Source of the DNA: Geotrypetes seraphini
Taxonomy: Eukaryota > Chordata > Amphibia > Gymnophiona > Dermophiidae
Direction of reading: 5' to 3'
Length of the DNA: 64,000 nucleotides
Assembly (NCBI RefSeq): GCF_902459505.1
Contig: NC_047095.1
Coordinates: forward strand, 114,949,380 to 115,013,379
The position numbers and the translations under genes are program-made. This document shows positions 1-10,205 of the stretch, piece after piece. The notes under the pieces are model-generated. The model was given only the letters and a program-made list of their open reading frames with translations. It did no database searches and was not told where the DNA came from. How positions within the stretch are numbered: the stretch's first letter is position 1; the number at the start of each line of letters is the position of its first letter.

Positions 1-470
1 ACCAGGGGTGGTATGTGTTAAAAATTTATATCTTCGCTATGGGATGGGACAGGGGTGTTTTAATAAGGGACGGTGGTTAAAAAAGGTTGTTTTTAATGTT
101 TGTTTCATTGTTCTGCATACTGTACGTTTCTTCCTGCTATATGAGGGGGTGGGGGGTTCATGCTGTGGTATTCTTGATTATTGTTCCAGTTTCTGTTTTG
201 GGCTATGCCCTGTTTGTAATTTATTTTGGAAATCAATAAAAGATGTTGTACCATAAAAAAGAGAGGGGTGATTAAAAAAGGTACTGGGGACAGGTTACAG
301 GACAGTGCAGTGCAGTGGGACAGGGTACAGAGCCTGGCAAAGAGTGTAGGGTTGGATGCAGAGCCTGGCAGGGAGAATTTGGTTCCGAATGTTTTTTTTT
401 CTTGCTTTCCTCTTCTAAATTTAGGGTGCATCTTATGGTCAGGTGTGTCTTATGGAGCGGGAAAATATGG
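1..470. mobile_element. Right part of a TA-flanked CCGTATTTTC-type DNA transposon (copy A)
   Basis: Ends TCTTATGGAGCGGGAAAATATGG followed by TA at 471-472, the same right end as the element at 49219-51764. The left end lies outside the window. No transposase is visible, so it looks non-autonomous. Confidence 0.7.
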
Positions 471-594
471 TAATCCCTCTCCCCACCCACCCTGGACGTG
501 TGTGGAAATAAACAAAAAATTGAAGACAAAAGACAACGATAATGAAGTAATAAAAGACATCAACGGGCCTCAAACCTGTTTAAGTAAATCGCTA
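471..594 (-). mobile_element. L1-type 3'UTR fragment flanking the TA element (copy A)
   Basis: Matches 51767-51890 and 12120-12298. It is the continuation of an L1-like insertion whose right target duplication (TGATAATTTCT) begins at about 594, as in copy B at 52135-52145. Confidence 0.55.
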
Positions 595-1035
595 TGATAA
601 TTTCTGTTATGTCTGCAGACAATTTACTGCACAAGATCAGCGAAAGAATCTGTCCAGCAGACTTCAAAGTGCATAGAAGCATTATTTTGGCTGTAAAGTT
701 GGCGACCAAGACAACGTGTGGCACCTCATGTGTGCTGCACTGTCTGCTATTCCGGATTAACACAGTGGCTGAATGGGAAATGGAAGAAGATGCCTTTCGC
801 TGTACCCATGGTGTGGCGTGAACCAGACTGTTATTTTTGCATGACAAAAATTGCTGGATTCACAAAGAGGAATAAATCAAAGGAGCTGACAGGAGGAAGG
901 GGAGCTGTGCCTAGCAATTGCTCTTCTGAGAAGGCACCAGGCACAGTTGCTCCCCTCTTTTCATGGCTACTCCGCACAAATAGCATGAATATGATTTGCA
1001 TGCTACTTGTCTGAGCATAGTCCAGTAAAAGAAAA
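595..1035. other. Non-coding stretch, copy A
   Basis: No gene seen. It is shared with 52135-52534, with small indels (an extra ACCAGACTGTTATTTTTG-type segment in A). Confidence 0.5.
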
Positions 1036-1205
1036 GTATTTAAAAAAAATTCTTTATTGATTTTTTCAAATATCAACAGTGCAATACATAAGTACATAAA
1101 CATATAACAAATCAAGAAAAGCACATTCATCTTACAGATATAACTGAGCAACCATTTTATTCCCCCCCCCCCCCCACCCAATGACTAATCAATAAAAACA
1201 CAAGT
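1036..1205 (-). mobile_element. Short 5'-truncated L1-type 3' end
   Basis: A minus-strand LINE 3' end: AATAAAGAAT next to an A-rich tail (plus strand TTTAAAAAAAATTCTTTATTG), then a shared module found also at 11.6, 49.0, 52.5 and 58.3 kb. AAGTATTT occurs on both sides, probably the target duplication. The copy B partner is at 52535-52710. Confidence 0.6.
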
Positions 1206-1340
1206 ATTTTTTTAATGTTTACTGAGAGCTTCTATACCGCTACTAATGGCTGGGAAGTCAATTCAGAGTGGTTTATATGAGCTTCTGTAAAGGAGTTACA
1301 CTACATAAGCTGTAGACATGTTACCATACAGAGTTACCAA

Positions 1341-2770
1341 GAGCTAGATTTACTAAAGTCAGCGATCGTGGCTAAACCAGTTTTGACTGTTTTAGTGACA
1401 ATCGCATTTGCCAACTCGATGAGTGTTTGTCCCCTCGACTGCCCATTTTCCCATCTGACCATGCAAATTAGCTATTTAATATTAAAACCCATGCAAACTG
1501 CCTGAGTGATTGATGCATTAACATCATTTGGCAATGCACAAAAAAAAGCGATCAAAAAAGGCAATTAAAAAAAAGCAACTGTCAAGACCAGTCGCTTATC
1601 TGTCTTATCAGCACAATATCTGTGTTAGACATGCACAATATATGTCCCATTTTAAAAAAAGAAAAGAAAAAAGCACCCCCACACACACTGATGATGGCTA
1701 TCCCTGACATTTCCCTGATGAACTGACACCGGGGACTGACCCTTCCCACCGTGCCAGCAAAAATCGACGAGAGGGATGCCCAATCCCTCCTGCTACTGGA
1801 TGCTCCCCTGAATGTCCCCCCGAAAACCCCCAGTACCTTTGTGTGAAGAGAGCAGTAGGGAGGCTTGATCCCTCCAGTTCTATGGCCTGCTGATCCAAAA
1901 TGGTGGACCTTCCCCTCATTACTGAATCGTGATACACAGGAAGAGGCCCAAGGCTGTGGTTGGCTCAGATGTCTAAGGCTCCTCCCAAGGGGTGTGGCAT
2001 TAGGCATCTGAGCCAATCAGGGCCTTACACTCCTCCTAGGATACAGAAGGAGGAGCCAAAGGTATCTGAGCCAATCAGGGCCTTAGGCTTCTCCCCATGC
2101 ATCATATGATGCACAGAGGAGGAGAAGACCCGCAATTTTGGATTGGCGGGCCTTGGATGTGCCTCCCTCCTGCTCTCTTCAGACAAAGGTACTGTGGGGA
2201 AGAGGGAGGTTTATGGGAGGTTTAGAGGAGCATCCAGTGGCAGGAGAGAATGGGCATTGCTCCTGCCTTTTTGGGGGAAAGGATGGAGGAGAGGGGATGG
2301 TTTGGGGTGGTGCCTGGTAAGGAGGGGCTCCATTGGCAATCTTCACTAGCACGGCGAAGGGTCGGTCCCTGGTGCCAGTTTGTCGGGTGATGTCAGGGAG
2401 GGCTGTCATCAAGGTGTGTGTGCTTTTTTCTTTTTTTAAATGGGGCAGATATTGTGCATGTGTAAGAGTCACACAGCAAATGTGCCCATAAAAAAAAAAA
2501 AAAGTTTCCTGCCCTGAACAGCTGAGTGGCAGGAGTCTGCTTCTGGGCTTCCCCTTCCTCTCAGCTGTTCAAGCGTCCCCTGCCAGCTGTGCGCATGTGT
2601 GAGAGATGCTTTCACAGTGATCAATCGGATGGGAGAAACGGGGATTACAACAAACCTCCATGCAAATCATTTGTAAGCAAATTTTATTTTTAGCATCAAT
2701 AGCTCTTTTAGAATCAGCCAGAAATCAGATCAGAGCGGTCTTACCGATTCTGTTTAGTGCATCTAAGCCC
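1341..2770. mobile_element. Non-autonomous TIR element (GCTAGATTTACTAAA type), copy A
   Basis: The left end GCTAGATTTACTAAAGTC is inverted at the right end (reverse complement GGGCTTAGATGCACTAAAC). The interior is GC-rich, with 'gagccaatcagggcc' modules and a poly-A. No protein coding was seen. The element sits inside an older repeat (gagcttctgt... on both sides). The copy B partner is about 52845-54302. Confidence 0.55.
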
Positions 2771-3208
2771 AAGAGCTTCTGTGAGATTCTACAATACATG
2801 GGCTCTATACAGTTACAAAGAGCTTTTATGAGGTGTTACAATACATGGGCTCTATACTGAAATACACGGAGTTCTGTGGTGGTGTTACAATTGAAGAAGC
2901 TTTGTGCATCTGGGCCTAAGAAGGGTTACCAGATGTCTGGGAAAACCAGGACATGTCTTTTTTTGAGGACTGTCCAGGGGTCCAGACAGATTTCCAAAAC
3001 CAGGCAGTTTGTCCAGGTTTTGGAAGGCCCTGAGCTCAGGGCCATACCTGGAGAGCCACCAAGCATGTGTGGATAAGATGCAATGACAACACAAGCATGC
3101 ATGTGACATCATAGTGATGCATCCATGCATGCTCAGAGGCCCTACAGACGCGGTCCAGACGGGGAAGAAGAGATGAGATTTGTGTGGGGGCATGGCTGGG
3201 CTCGAATG
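2771..3208. other. Non-coding stretch with a degenerate TIR-like motif
   Basis: Contains 'gttaccagatgtctgg...' at about 2918, a motif resembling the start of a widespread TIR repeat, and its partner in copy B (54410 on). No gene seen. Confidence 0.4.
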
Positions 3209-3211
3209 GGG

Positions 3212-3236
3212 TTACATTACATTACATTACATTACG
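3212..3236 (-). repeat. (TGTAA)n microsatellite tail of the LINE
   Basis: Five TTACA units on the plus strand at the LINE 3' junction. L2/CR1 elements end in short microsatellites instead of poly-A. Confidence 0.8.
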
Positions 3237-3541
3237 GATTTCTATTCCGCCTATACCTTGCAGTTCAAGGCGGATTACAAAAGATTTGACTGGACATTTT
3301 CCAGTGAAGATACAATTTTTTTTTTTTTTTTTTTTTTTTGACAGAGGAGAGATAGCTGGATAGATTCCTAAGGGGATTTAGGGGTTGGATAGTAAAATGA
3401 CAGTGCTGAACTGTGTGATATGGACAAAGAGAATATTGTTAGAGTAGGTAAGATTACCATCTAATTTTTGGGTCTGTTTGCTTGGAAGGTGTTTAGGTGG
3501 GTTATTTGGGGACGTAATATCTTGAGGTAGGTGAAGAATGG

Positions 3542-6500
3542 TTAAGATATTTGGATGAATTTTTTGAAAAGCAGGGTTTTGATTTCTTTTCGGAATGTTT
3601 TGAAGTCGTCCGATGTTGTCAGCAGATTGGAGATGGTATGGTTGAGTTTTGCTGCTTGTGTTGCCAGAAGGTTGTCAAACAATTTCTTGCGTAGTGTGCC
3701 TTTGAGTGGGGGGAAGGTAAAAGGGTTTGGGGTTCTTCTGTGTCTTGAGGTGGAGATCTGGTATAAGCGGTTGTTTAGGTAGGAAGGGGAAGAGCCATGT
3801 AACGCTTTGAATAATAGGCAGTAGAACTTGAATTGAATTCGTGCTTGTATGGGTAACCAGTGGGAGTCTAAGAAGGCAGTAGTTATGTGATCATATTTTC
3901 TGAGTGAGTAGATCAGTCTGAGGGCGGTGTTTTGTATGGTCTGGAGTCTTTTTATCATAGTGGCTGGACAAGGAAGATAGAGGGAGTTACAGTAGTCCAG
4001 CAGACCTAAGACTAGGGATTGGACAATTAGTCTGAATTGTGCTGGGTTGAAGAATTTTCTGATTTTACGTAGATTTCTCATGGTTAGAAAGGCTTTCTGG
4101 GTCGTCTTGTTGATTTGGGACTGCATTGTGCAGCATCTGTCTATTATAACTCCTAGGAGTTTTAGTTCGGGTTGTATTGGGTATTTGGTGTTTTTGATTT
4201 TCAGTTCTGTGATGGCTGGCGTTTTGGCCTGTTCGAGCAAGAGGAATTTTGTTTTTTCTGAGTTTAGTTTTAGTTTGTGATCCATCATCCATTTTTCTAC
4301 TGTATCTAAGGTTGTTTCCAGCTTTGTTGTGGTGGTGGTATCTGATGGGTCGAAGGGGAGGAGTATGGTGATGTCGTCTGCGTAGCTGAAGGATGTGACA
4401 TTTAGGTTATCTAGAGTGGCTCCTAGGGAGGAGAGAAAGAGGTTGAAGAGCATAGGTGAGAGTGGAGATCCTTGTGGAACTCCGCAGGGGTTTGCCCATG
4501 GCTCTGATTTTATATCATTGTACTTTACCCTGTAGGTTCTTGATTTGAGGAACCCTTGAAACCAATTGTAGACCTTGCCTGAGATCCCTATGGTGTCGAG
4601 TATTTGTAGTAATATGGTGTGGTCAACTAGGTCAAATGCTGCGGAGAGGTCTAGTTGTATTAACACCATCTTTTTTCCCTTACTGATGTGTTGCCGGGCT
4701 GCATCTAGAAGTGAGACAAGTAGTGTTTCTGTACTATGGTTAGTTCGAAATCCTGATTGTGAGGGGTGGAGTAAGTTATGTTTTTCCAGGTAGTTAGTGA
4801 GGTATTGAGCTACTAGACCTTCTATTATTTTAACGTATATTGGTATTGAAGCGATAGGTCTGTAGTTGGCGGGGCTATCTATTGGGCCTTTGTGATCTTT
4901 CATGATTGGAGTGATTAAAATCTCTCCTAGGTCCTGTGGGAATTGGCCTTCTGTCAATGTGGTTTGAATCCATAGCATGAAGTTAGTTTTGAATGTGATG
5001 GAGGCGTTTGATAACAGGTAGGTGGGGCAATTATTTAGGTCGCTGGAGGCATGGCTGTATTTATTGTATAGTCGATTCATATCCGACCAAAGTAGGATTG
5101 GGAAGTTGGACCAGCTTCTGTCTGCAACAATGGCTTCCCCTGTTGATGGGTTTGTTGTTATCTTTTCGAGATGGGTGTGTGTGTTGATGAATGCGGTTCT
5201 GATGTTGGTGATCTTGTTTTTGAAATGGTCTGCTAGGTGGATTGCTGTCGGTGGGTGGATTCCTTGTGTGGCAAGGTAAGGTTTGGTATCAGTGAGGTTC
5301 TTTACTAGGTTGAATAGCTTTTTTGTGTCTGGGGTTTTTGTGCCTATCATTTTGGAGTAGTAGTTTTTCCGTTTTTCCTTGAGTTTGGTTTTGTATTGGT
5401 TAATTTGATTTCTCCATGCTGTTTTAGAGTGTTCAGAGCTCTTATTTTTTTTCCAGTCTCTTTCAAGTTGTCTGCATAGCTTTTTTTCTTGGAGAAGTTC
5501 GGAGTCGAACCATTTATCAGAAGGTCTGCATATTTTAAATTTTAGTTTTTCTGGGGCTAGCTCATTCAGGATGGTTTCGCTTATGGTTCGCCATTGGGAT
5601 GTAAATTCGTTGGGGGCTATGTTGTTGATGGCGTGGTCTGCTTTATCCCAGAATGTGGAGGGTTCGATTTTTTGGCGTGCTTTGAAGGAGGTTTTTTTTG
5701 GAGGTTGCTTGTTGATGCTTTGAGGCCAGTTGATGTTAAATGTGTATTTATAGTGATCTGACCAGAGGGAGGGGTGCCAGGTCCCATTTGAGATATGGAT
5801 TTTGGGTTTGTGAGGGTGTTGGGTCATGTAAGCAGCGACATCTAGTTGGTGGCCTTTTTCGTGTGTGGGTTGGGGGTTGAGGATCTGGTAGTTCAGTGCT
5901 TTGAGGTATGAGAGAAAATTTAGTACTTGATTAGAGGTGTGATCTTCTAGATGGAGGTTTATGTCTCCTAGGAGTAGGTTGTGAGGTGATGTTATGGAAT
6001 TCTGGTAAATGAATTCTTCGAGAGCTTGTTTATTTTCATTCCATTTTCCTGGTGTTGAGTAACAGAGGATGCATGTTAATGTTCCTATGAGAGAATCATC
6101 GGATAGTTGACAGGCTAGGAGATCTAGGTGGGAGGTGGAGTGTTTGTCTAGGGTCTTTATATTAATGTTGTTTTTGAGTATGATGGCTAGACCTCCACCA
6201 CGTTTTTTTTTTCTGCAGATCAGTTCTATTTTGTAACCTGTTGGGCAGAGTTCTGTGATGGTGGGATCGGATTCCGAGGTTAGCCAGGTTTCGGATAGGA
6301 ATAGGCAGCTTAGTTGTTTTTTAATTATCCAGTCCTTAATAAGGTCTGCTTTTGTGCTTATTGATCTGATGTTCATATATGCACAGGATAATGAGGTGTT
6401 GTGTGTTTGGGGAGTGGGTGAGAGGTTTGGGTGGAGGAGATTTTCTTTGGTTTGTGGATGATAGTTGTGGTGTGCTGATTTTGGTTTTGGGGGTGGTCTT

Positions 6501-6811
6501 TTTCCCCAGCTGGTTGGTATGCTGATATGGTTGAGTGAGGAGCAGTCTATCAAGTTTCTGTGCGAGTATAGTTTTCTGGTAGGTAGAGGGAACCTAAGGG
6601 ATTCTGTTAAGGTTGGGATAGAGGGTGTATGATATCCTTCTGTTATTCTGTTGGTTAGGAGTAGGAAGAGTAGTAGATGTAGGAGTATGCTTGTAGAAAA
6701 AATGGGGGGCATAGTGAATTTTTTGTAGGGGGCGGGAGAGTCTGCAGATTGGTGTTTGGTGTGAGGGGTGAGATTCTGAGAGGTGAAGGGAGGTTGGGGA
6801 GGAGGGGGCAT
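3542..6811 (-). CDS. L2/CR1-clade LINE ORF2: endonuclease and reverse transcriptase, intact
   Basis: 1089 residues with no internal stop. An APE-type endonuclease at about residues 135-370 shows CAYMNIRSIS, LFLSETWL, GGGLAIIL, LLGDINLH and the catalytic WSDHYKY. The RT at about 560-830 shows NYRPIASIP, QLDLSAAFDLVDH, GVPQGSPLSPMLFN and the catalytic SYADD. The C-terminus has LDYCNSLYLP and HWLPIQARIQFK, typical of L2. It makes the nick and copies its RNA at the target. A hydrophobic run near the N-terminus (LLHLLLFLLL) may mean the true start is a later Met. Confidence 0.92.
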   Translation of the reverse strand: MPPPPQPPFTSQNLTPHTKHQSADSPAPYKKFTMPPIFSTSILLHLLLFLLLTNRITEGYHTPSIPTLTESLRFPLPTRKLYSHRNLIDCSSLNHISIPTSWGKRPPPKPKSAHHNYHPQTKENLLHPNLSPTPQTHNTSLSCAYMNIRSISTKADLIKDWIIKKQLSCLFLSETWLTSESDPTITELCPTGYKIELICRKKKRGGGLAIILKNNINIKTLDKHSTSHLDLLACQLSDDSLIGTLTCILCYSTPGKWNENKQALEEFIYQNSITSPHNLLLGDINLHLEDHTSNQVLNFLSYLKALNYQILNPQPTHEKGHQLDVAAYMTQHPHKPKIHISNGTWHPSLWSDHYKYTFNINWPQSINKQPPKKTSFKARQKIEPSTFWDKADHAINNIAPNEFTSQWRTISETILNELAPEKLKFKICRPSDKWFDSELLQEKKLCRQLERDWKKNKSSEHSKTAWRNQINQYKTKLKEKRKNYYSKMIGTKTPDTKKLFNLVKNLTDTKPYLATQGIHPPTAIHLADHFKNKITNIRTAFINTHTHLEKITTNPSTGEAIVADRSWSNFPILLWSDMNRLYNKYSHASSDLNNCPTYLLSNASITFKTNFMLWIQTTLTEGQFPQDLGEILITPIMKDHKGPIDSPANYRPIASIPIYVKIIEGLVAQYLTNYLEKHNLLHPSQSGFRTNHSTETLLVSLLDAARQHISKGKKMVLIQLDLSAAFDLVDHTILLQILDTIGISGKVYNWFQGFLKSRTYRVKYNDIKSEPWANPCGVPQGSPLSPMLFNLFLSSLGATLDNLNVTSFSYADDITILLPFDPSDTTTTTKLETTLDTVEKWMMDHKLKLNSEKTKFLLLEQAKTPAITELKIKNTKYPIQPELKLLGVIIDRCCTMQSQINKTTQKAFLTMRNLRKIRKFFNPAQFRLIVQSLVLGLLDYCNSLYLPCPATMIKRLQTIQNTALRLIYSLRKYDHITTAFLDSHWLPIQARIQFKFYCLLFKALHGSSPSYLNNRLYQISTSRHRRTPNPFTFPPLKGTLRKKLFDNLLATQAAKLNHTISNLLTTSDDFKTFRKEIKTLLFKKFIQIS

Positions 6812-6949
6812 TTTTTCTTCCCCTCTGTTCTGTTGCGTCTGTAGCCCTCAGTAGTGAGTTCAGAGCTGGGTAGGTGCTATCAATGTTATGTACGGATAAG
6901 GAGAACTAACAATGGGATATAAGAGTATCAGCTATGGCAGTTTGTCTAT

Positions 6950-7165
6950 GCTTATCTGGTTATTTTGGAGATAGACAGTACTATCAACTTATCAGGTTAT
7001 ATGGAAGACATACAGGTTATTATGGAGTTAGACAGTACTTTCAACTTATCAGGTTATATGGAAAACCTACAGGTTATTATGGAGATAAACAGTATTATCA
7101 ACTCATCAGGCTATATGAAGATAAACAGAACTATCAACTTAACAGGCAATTTGGAAGGAATATAG
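6950..7165 (-). repeat. 57-bp tandem repeats in the LINE 5'UTR
   Basis: Three to four diverged units of about 57 bp containing 'ggttattatggaga' and 'caacttatcaggttatatgg', at about 6957, 7014 and 7071, decaying to the right. Not obviously coding. Confidence 0.7.
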
Positions 7166-7318
7166 AATTTGCAGATACTGTCAAAAATCTATTGAAAGGT
7201 GCAGTATATAGAGGTCGATTTTAGTGGATTGAAGTACTTATCATAACGTTTTGTCGCTTCAAAAAGTGTCGCTTCACAAAGGTGCGCACTATGCGCCTTC
7301 GCCGGCGCGCCGAACGTT

Positions 7319-8046
7319 GGCGCTGCTCTCTTTTAAGGAGAAGGCCCCCGCTGGTCTCGGGGGGGGGGGGGCGGACACGGCTCAACGCCCCTGCAGGATC
7401 GGCCTCCTGCCTCGTTTCCTGCCTGCCCGCTGGATCGGTGCTGAGAGCAGTGAAAATACAAGCAGCTTCCGTGCTGCTCTCTTTTAAGGAGAGGCCCCCG
7501 CTGGTCTCGGGGGGGGGGGGGGGGCGGACACGGCTCAACGCCCCTGCAGGATCGGCCTCCTGCCTCGTTTCCTGCCTGCCCGCTGGATCGGTGCTGAGAG
7601 CAGTGAAAATACAAGCAGCTTCCGTGCTGCTCTCTTTTAAGGAGAGGCCCCCGTTGGTCTCGGGGGGGGGGGGGGGGCGGACACGGCTCAACGCCCCTGC
7701 AGGATCGGCCTCCTGCCTCGTTTTCTGCCTGCCCGCTGGATCGGTGCTGAGAGCAGTGAAAATACAAGCAGCTTCCGTGCTGCTCTCTTTTAAGGAGAGG
7801 CCCCCGCTGGTCTCGGGGGGGGGGGGGCGGACACGGCTCAACTCCCCTGCAGGATCGGCCTCCTGCCTCGTTTTCTGCCTGCCCGCTGGATCGGTGCTGA
7901 GAGCAGTGAAAATACAAGCAGCTTCCGTGCTGCTCTCTTTTAAGGAGAGGCCCCCGCTGGTCTCGGGGGGGGGGGGGGCGGACACGGCTCAACTCCCCTG
8001 CAGGATCGGCCTCCTGCCTCGTTTTCTGCCTGCCCGCTGGATCGGT
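7319..8046 (-). repeat. Tandem 153-bp monomers in the LINE 5'UTR
   Basis: Units start at about 7319, 7471, 7624, 7777 and 7927 (periods about 152, 153, 153, 150); the outermost is partial, about 120 bp. Each holds a 10-15 base C run (coding strand), a GC-rich core and 'gagagcagcacggaag'. Unit-to-unit identity is very high; differences are mainly in the homopolymer length. The arrangement mirrors mouse L1 promoter monomers, so a promoter role is plausible but inferred. Confidence 0.85.
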
Positions 8047-8249
8047 TGGAAGTGGAATAGGGCGGTCTAGAGGCGGAGTGGGGCAGGGCCATGTGTCCTC
8101 TTTTTTGCCTGAACAAATTTGGTAACCAAAGGCCTGAGACTTCTCCTCACATTCATAGCCGCTAATCTGATCTCTGCCACTCTCATTGTGTCACTGAGAC
8201 TCCTCCTTACATTCACAGGCTCGAATCCCATCATTCTCACTGTCACTAT

Positions 8250-9801
8250 GGGCTAGATTCAATAAGCAAACCGATCGTGTACCGATCGGTTTGAGACCCC
8301 TTTACTATCAAATTTCCATCCGGCCTGATTCACTTACCTCTCCTGCGATCTGTTTCGAACCCGTGCATGCAAATTGGACAGCGACCCAATTTACTATACA
8401 AAATTTCGGATCCGACTAGGCTGTCCGATCACTGGAAGAAGCGACTGCTGGGGACCAGTCGAAAACGTCTTTCCCACTAGAAGCTCTGCTCTCTGCCCTG
8501 CAATCTCTCCTGCCTGCTCACCCCGAATGCTGCCCTGCTCTGCCTCGATCTTCCCCGAATCTCTCCTGCCGTATCGCCGTTCTGCCCTTCCCTGAAGCTC
8601 TCCTGCCCTTCCCCACCCAGCGAGCCCCTGGTTTTAACCCACTAGTTAAAACCACAGATTCCCTGGCCTATGTAAAAAATCTGCACTGCCCTGAAATCCT
8701 GCTCTCTGCTCCGATGTCCTGTCACCTTGCACTGCCCTTCCCCGTCCTGCAAGCCCATGGTTTTAACCTGTGAATTTAAAGCAGATTAAAACCACGGGCT
8801 CACAGGGCTCAAAACTAGTAAAAAAAAAAAAAAAGATCGCAGGTCCGATGGACCAAAAGTTGGGAGCAGGAGGGGTGCTCGGTCCCTCCTGCTCCTTAGG
8901 CTCACCAACCCCTCAGCCGAGCCGGGCCGTTACCCCCTCCCCCCTCCCACATCCAAGTTGGGAGCAGGAGGGGTGCTCAGACCCTCCTTCTCCTAGGCCT
9001 CCCACCCTAAGGCACTGATTGGCTGAGGTGTTCCGGCCTTTCCAAAGGGAGGAGCCTGAGGCGCCTCAGCCAATCAGAGCCTCAGGCCTCTCCCCGTGCA
9101 TCAGATGATACGCCAGGGCGGGGCCTAAGGTCACTATTGGGTGACGGCCGGCCGAAGGGTAAGAGCAGGTGGACATTCCTCCTGCTCCTGAAGATTTGGC
9201 CTAGGAGCAGGAAGGACTGAGCACCCCTCCTGCTCACAACTTTTTGGTACCGGGGGTGTGGGCCGTGCCAGGAGGGGGGCGAGGGCAAAGGAGGGCCATG
9301 CTGCATCCATGCATTTTTTCTTTTTTTAAAAAAACGCTGATGGTAGGAGGGAGTTGGTACCCCCTTGCTTTTTTCTCGGGGGGGGGGGGGGTGCGGCAGA
9401 GCAGGTCAGGCAGGAGAGATCGGGGCTTAGGGGGGTGTCGGGCAGATCTCTCTTGCCTGCTCCCGGATTCTCCTGATCTCTGCCATTGTTCTCCACAGTG
9501 CAGGTCCACTGTAAAACTAAGGGCTTGCACTGCAGGGAACGGCAGCAGAGAGCAGGAGAGTCCGGGAGCAGGCAAGAGAGATCTGGGCTGGGCCCTGACA
9601 GTGGTGACAGGAGGCTGCTTCTCCTGTCACTACTGTCAGGTTGTGCGCATGAGCGGGGATCGCTCTGGCCGTGGGTAGGGGGCATGTAGAGGGCATGCTA
9701 ACGATCGTCCCCATTTGCATGCAAGCCTTTACTAAATCAGTCGGCCTGCATGCAATAGGAAACGGATCGTGCACGGTTTGGAGGTTTAGTGAATCCTGCC
9801 C
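8250..9801. mobile_element. Non-autonomous TIR element with TAT target duplication, copy A
   Basis: Left terminus GGGCTAGATTCAATAAGC and right terminus GGTTTAGTGAATCCTGCCC are inverted repeats; TAT flanks both sides (8247-8249, 9802-9804). Inside are alternating 'gagcaggaggggtgctc' modules and a 'gatcgtgcacggtttgg' subterminal match. No transposase seen. The short TA-rich duplication could suit PIF/Harbinger or Tc1-like families; not resolved. Confidence 0.7.
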
Positions 9802-9804
9802 TAT

Positions 9805-10205
9805 GACCCTTCCTCACATTCTGAGACTCTAATCCCATCTCTGTCACTCTCACTGTGTCACCGAACGCTCCTCACATTCACAGGCTCTATTTCAAAGTCC
9901 ATCATTCTTAGTTTCACTGAGACTCCTCTTCATATTCATAGGCTCTGATTCCACATTTTCAGCTATTAATGAAACTTCATTCTTTTCTTTGAAATCGCTG
10001 AAATGATTTAATTGTTTCCTATTAATATTTTTTACCCTTATATTGCTTCAACAGTACATTTTCTCTTATGTGTTTAATGCACGGTATGTCTAGCAGCACT
10101 ATGTAAGTCTGGAAAATCAGATCCCAGTTTTTATATGAGCCTGAACTCCAAAGCAGTCTAAGAAATCAGCTCTCAGATTAAATATCAGACCCCTGAGCCC
10201 AGCTC
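9805..10205. other. 3' flank and 3'UTR of TRIM copy A
   Basis: AT-rich, no repeat or ORF recognised; partner of 56480-56892. It contains the candidate ATTAAA signal. Copy B has a 10-base tandem duplication (ctctccaaag) here. Confidence 0.5.
10007..10012 (-). terminator. Possible polyadenylation signal of the TRIM gene (ATTAAA)
   Basis: An ATTAAA hexamer on the minus strand lies about 195 bases after the stop codon and is conserved in copy B (56685-56690). No AATAAA was seen closer to the stop codon. Weak evidence. Confidence 0.3.

Larger units (their letters stand above)
3209..8046 (-). mobile_element. Full-length L2/CR1-clade LINE, copy-A-specific
   Basis: Comparison with copy B (54640-54655) shows the whole block 3209-8046 is inserted. 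On the minus strand it has a 5'UTR with about 4.8 tandem 153-bp monomers (7319-8046), a second set of 57-bp repeats (6950-7165), a single 1089-residue ORF (3542-6811), a short 3'UTR with an L2-like 'aggcggaatagaaat' tail, and a (TGTAA)n end at 3212-3236. No clear target duplication, which is usual for the clade. The intact ORF and absence from copy B argue for recent activity. Confidence 0.88.

Noticed and set aside
7282-8070. Long ORFs on both strands over the LINE 5' repeats (Pro/Gly-rich, 219-262 residues)
   Set aside because: The 153-bp period is a multiple of three, so open frames repeat automatically on both strands; composition is low-complexity.
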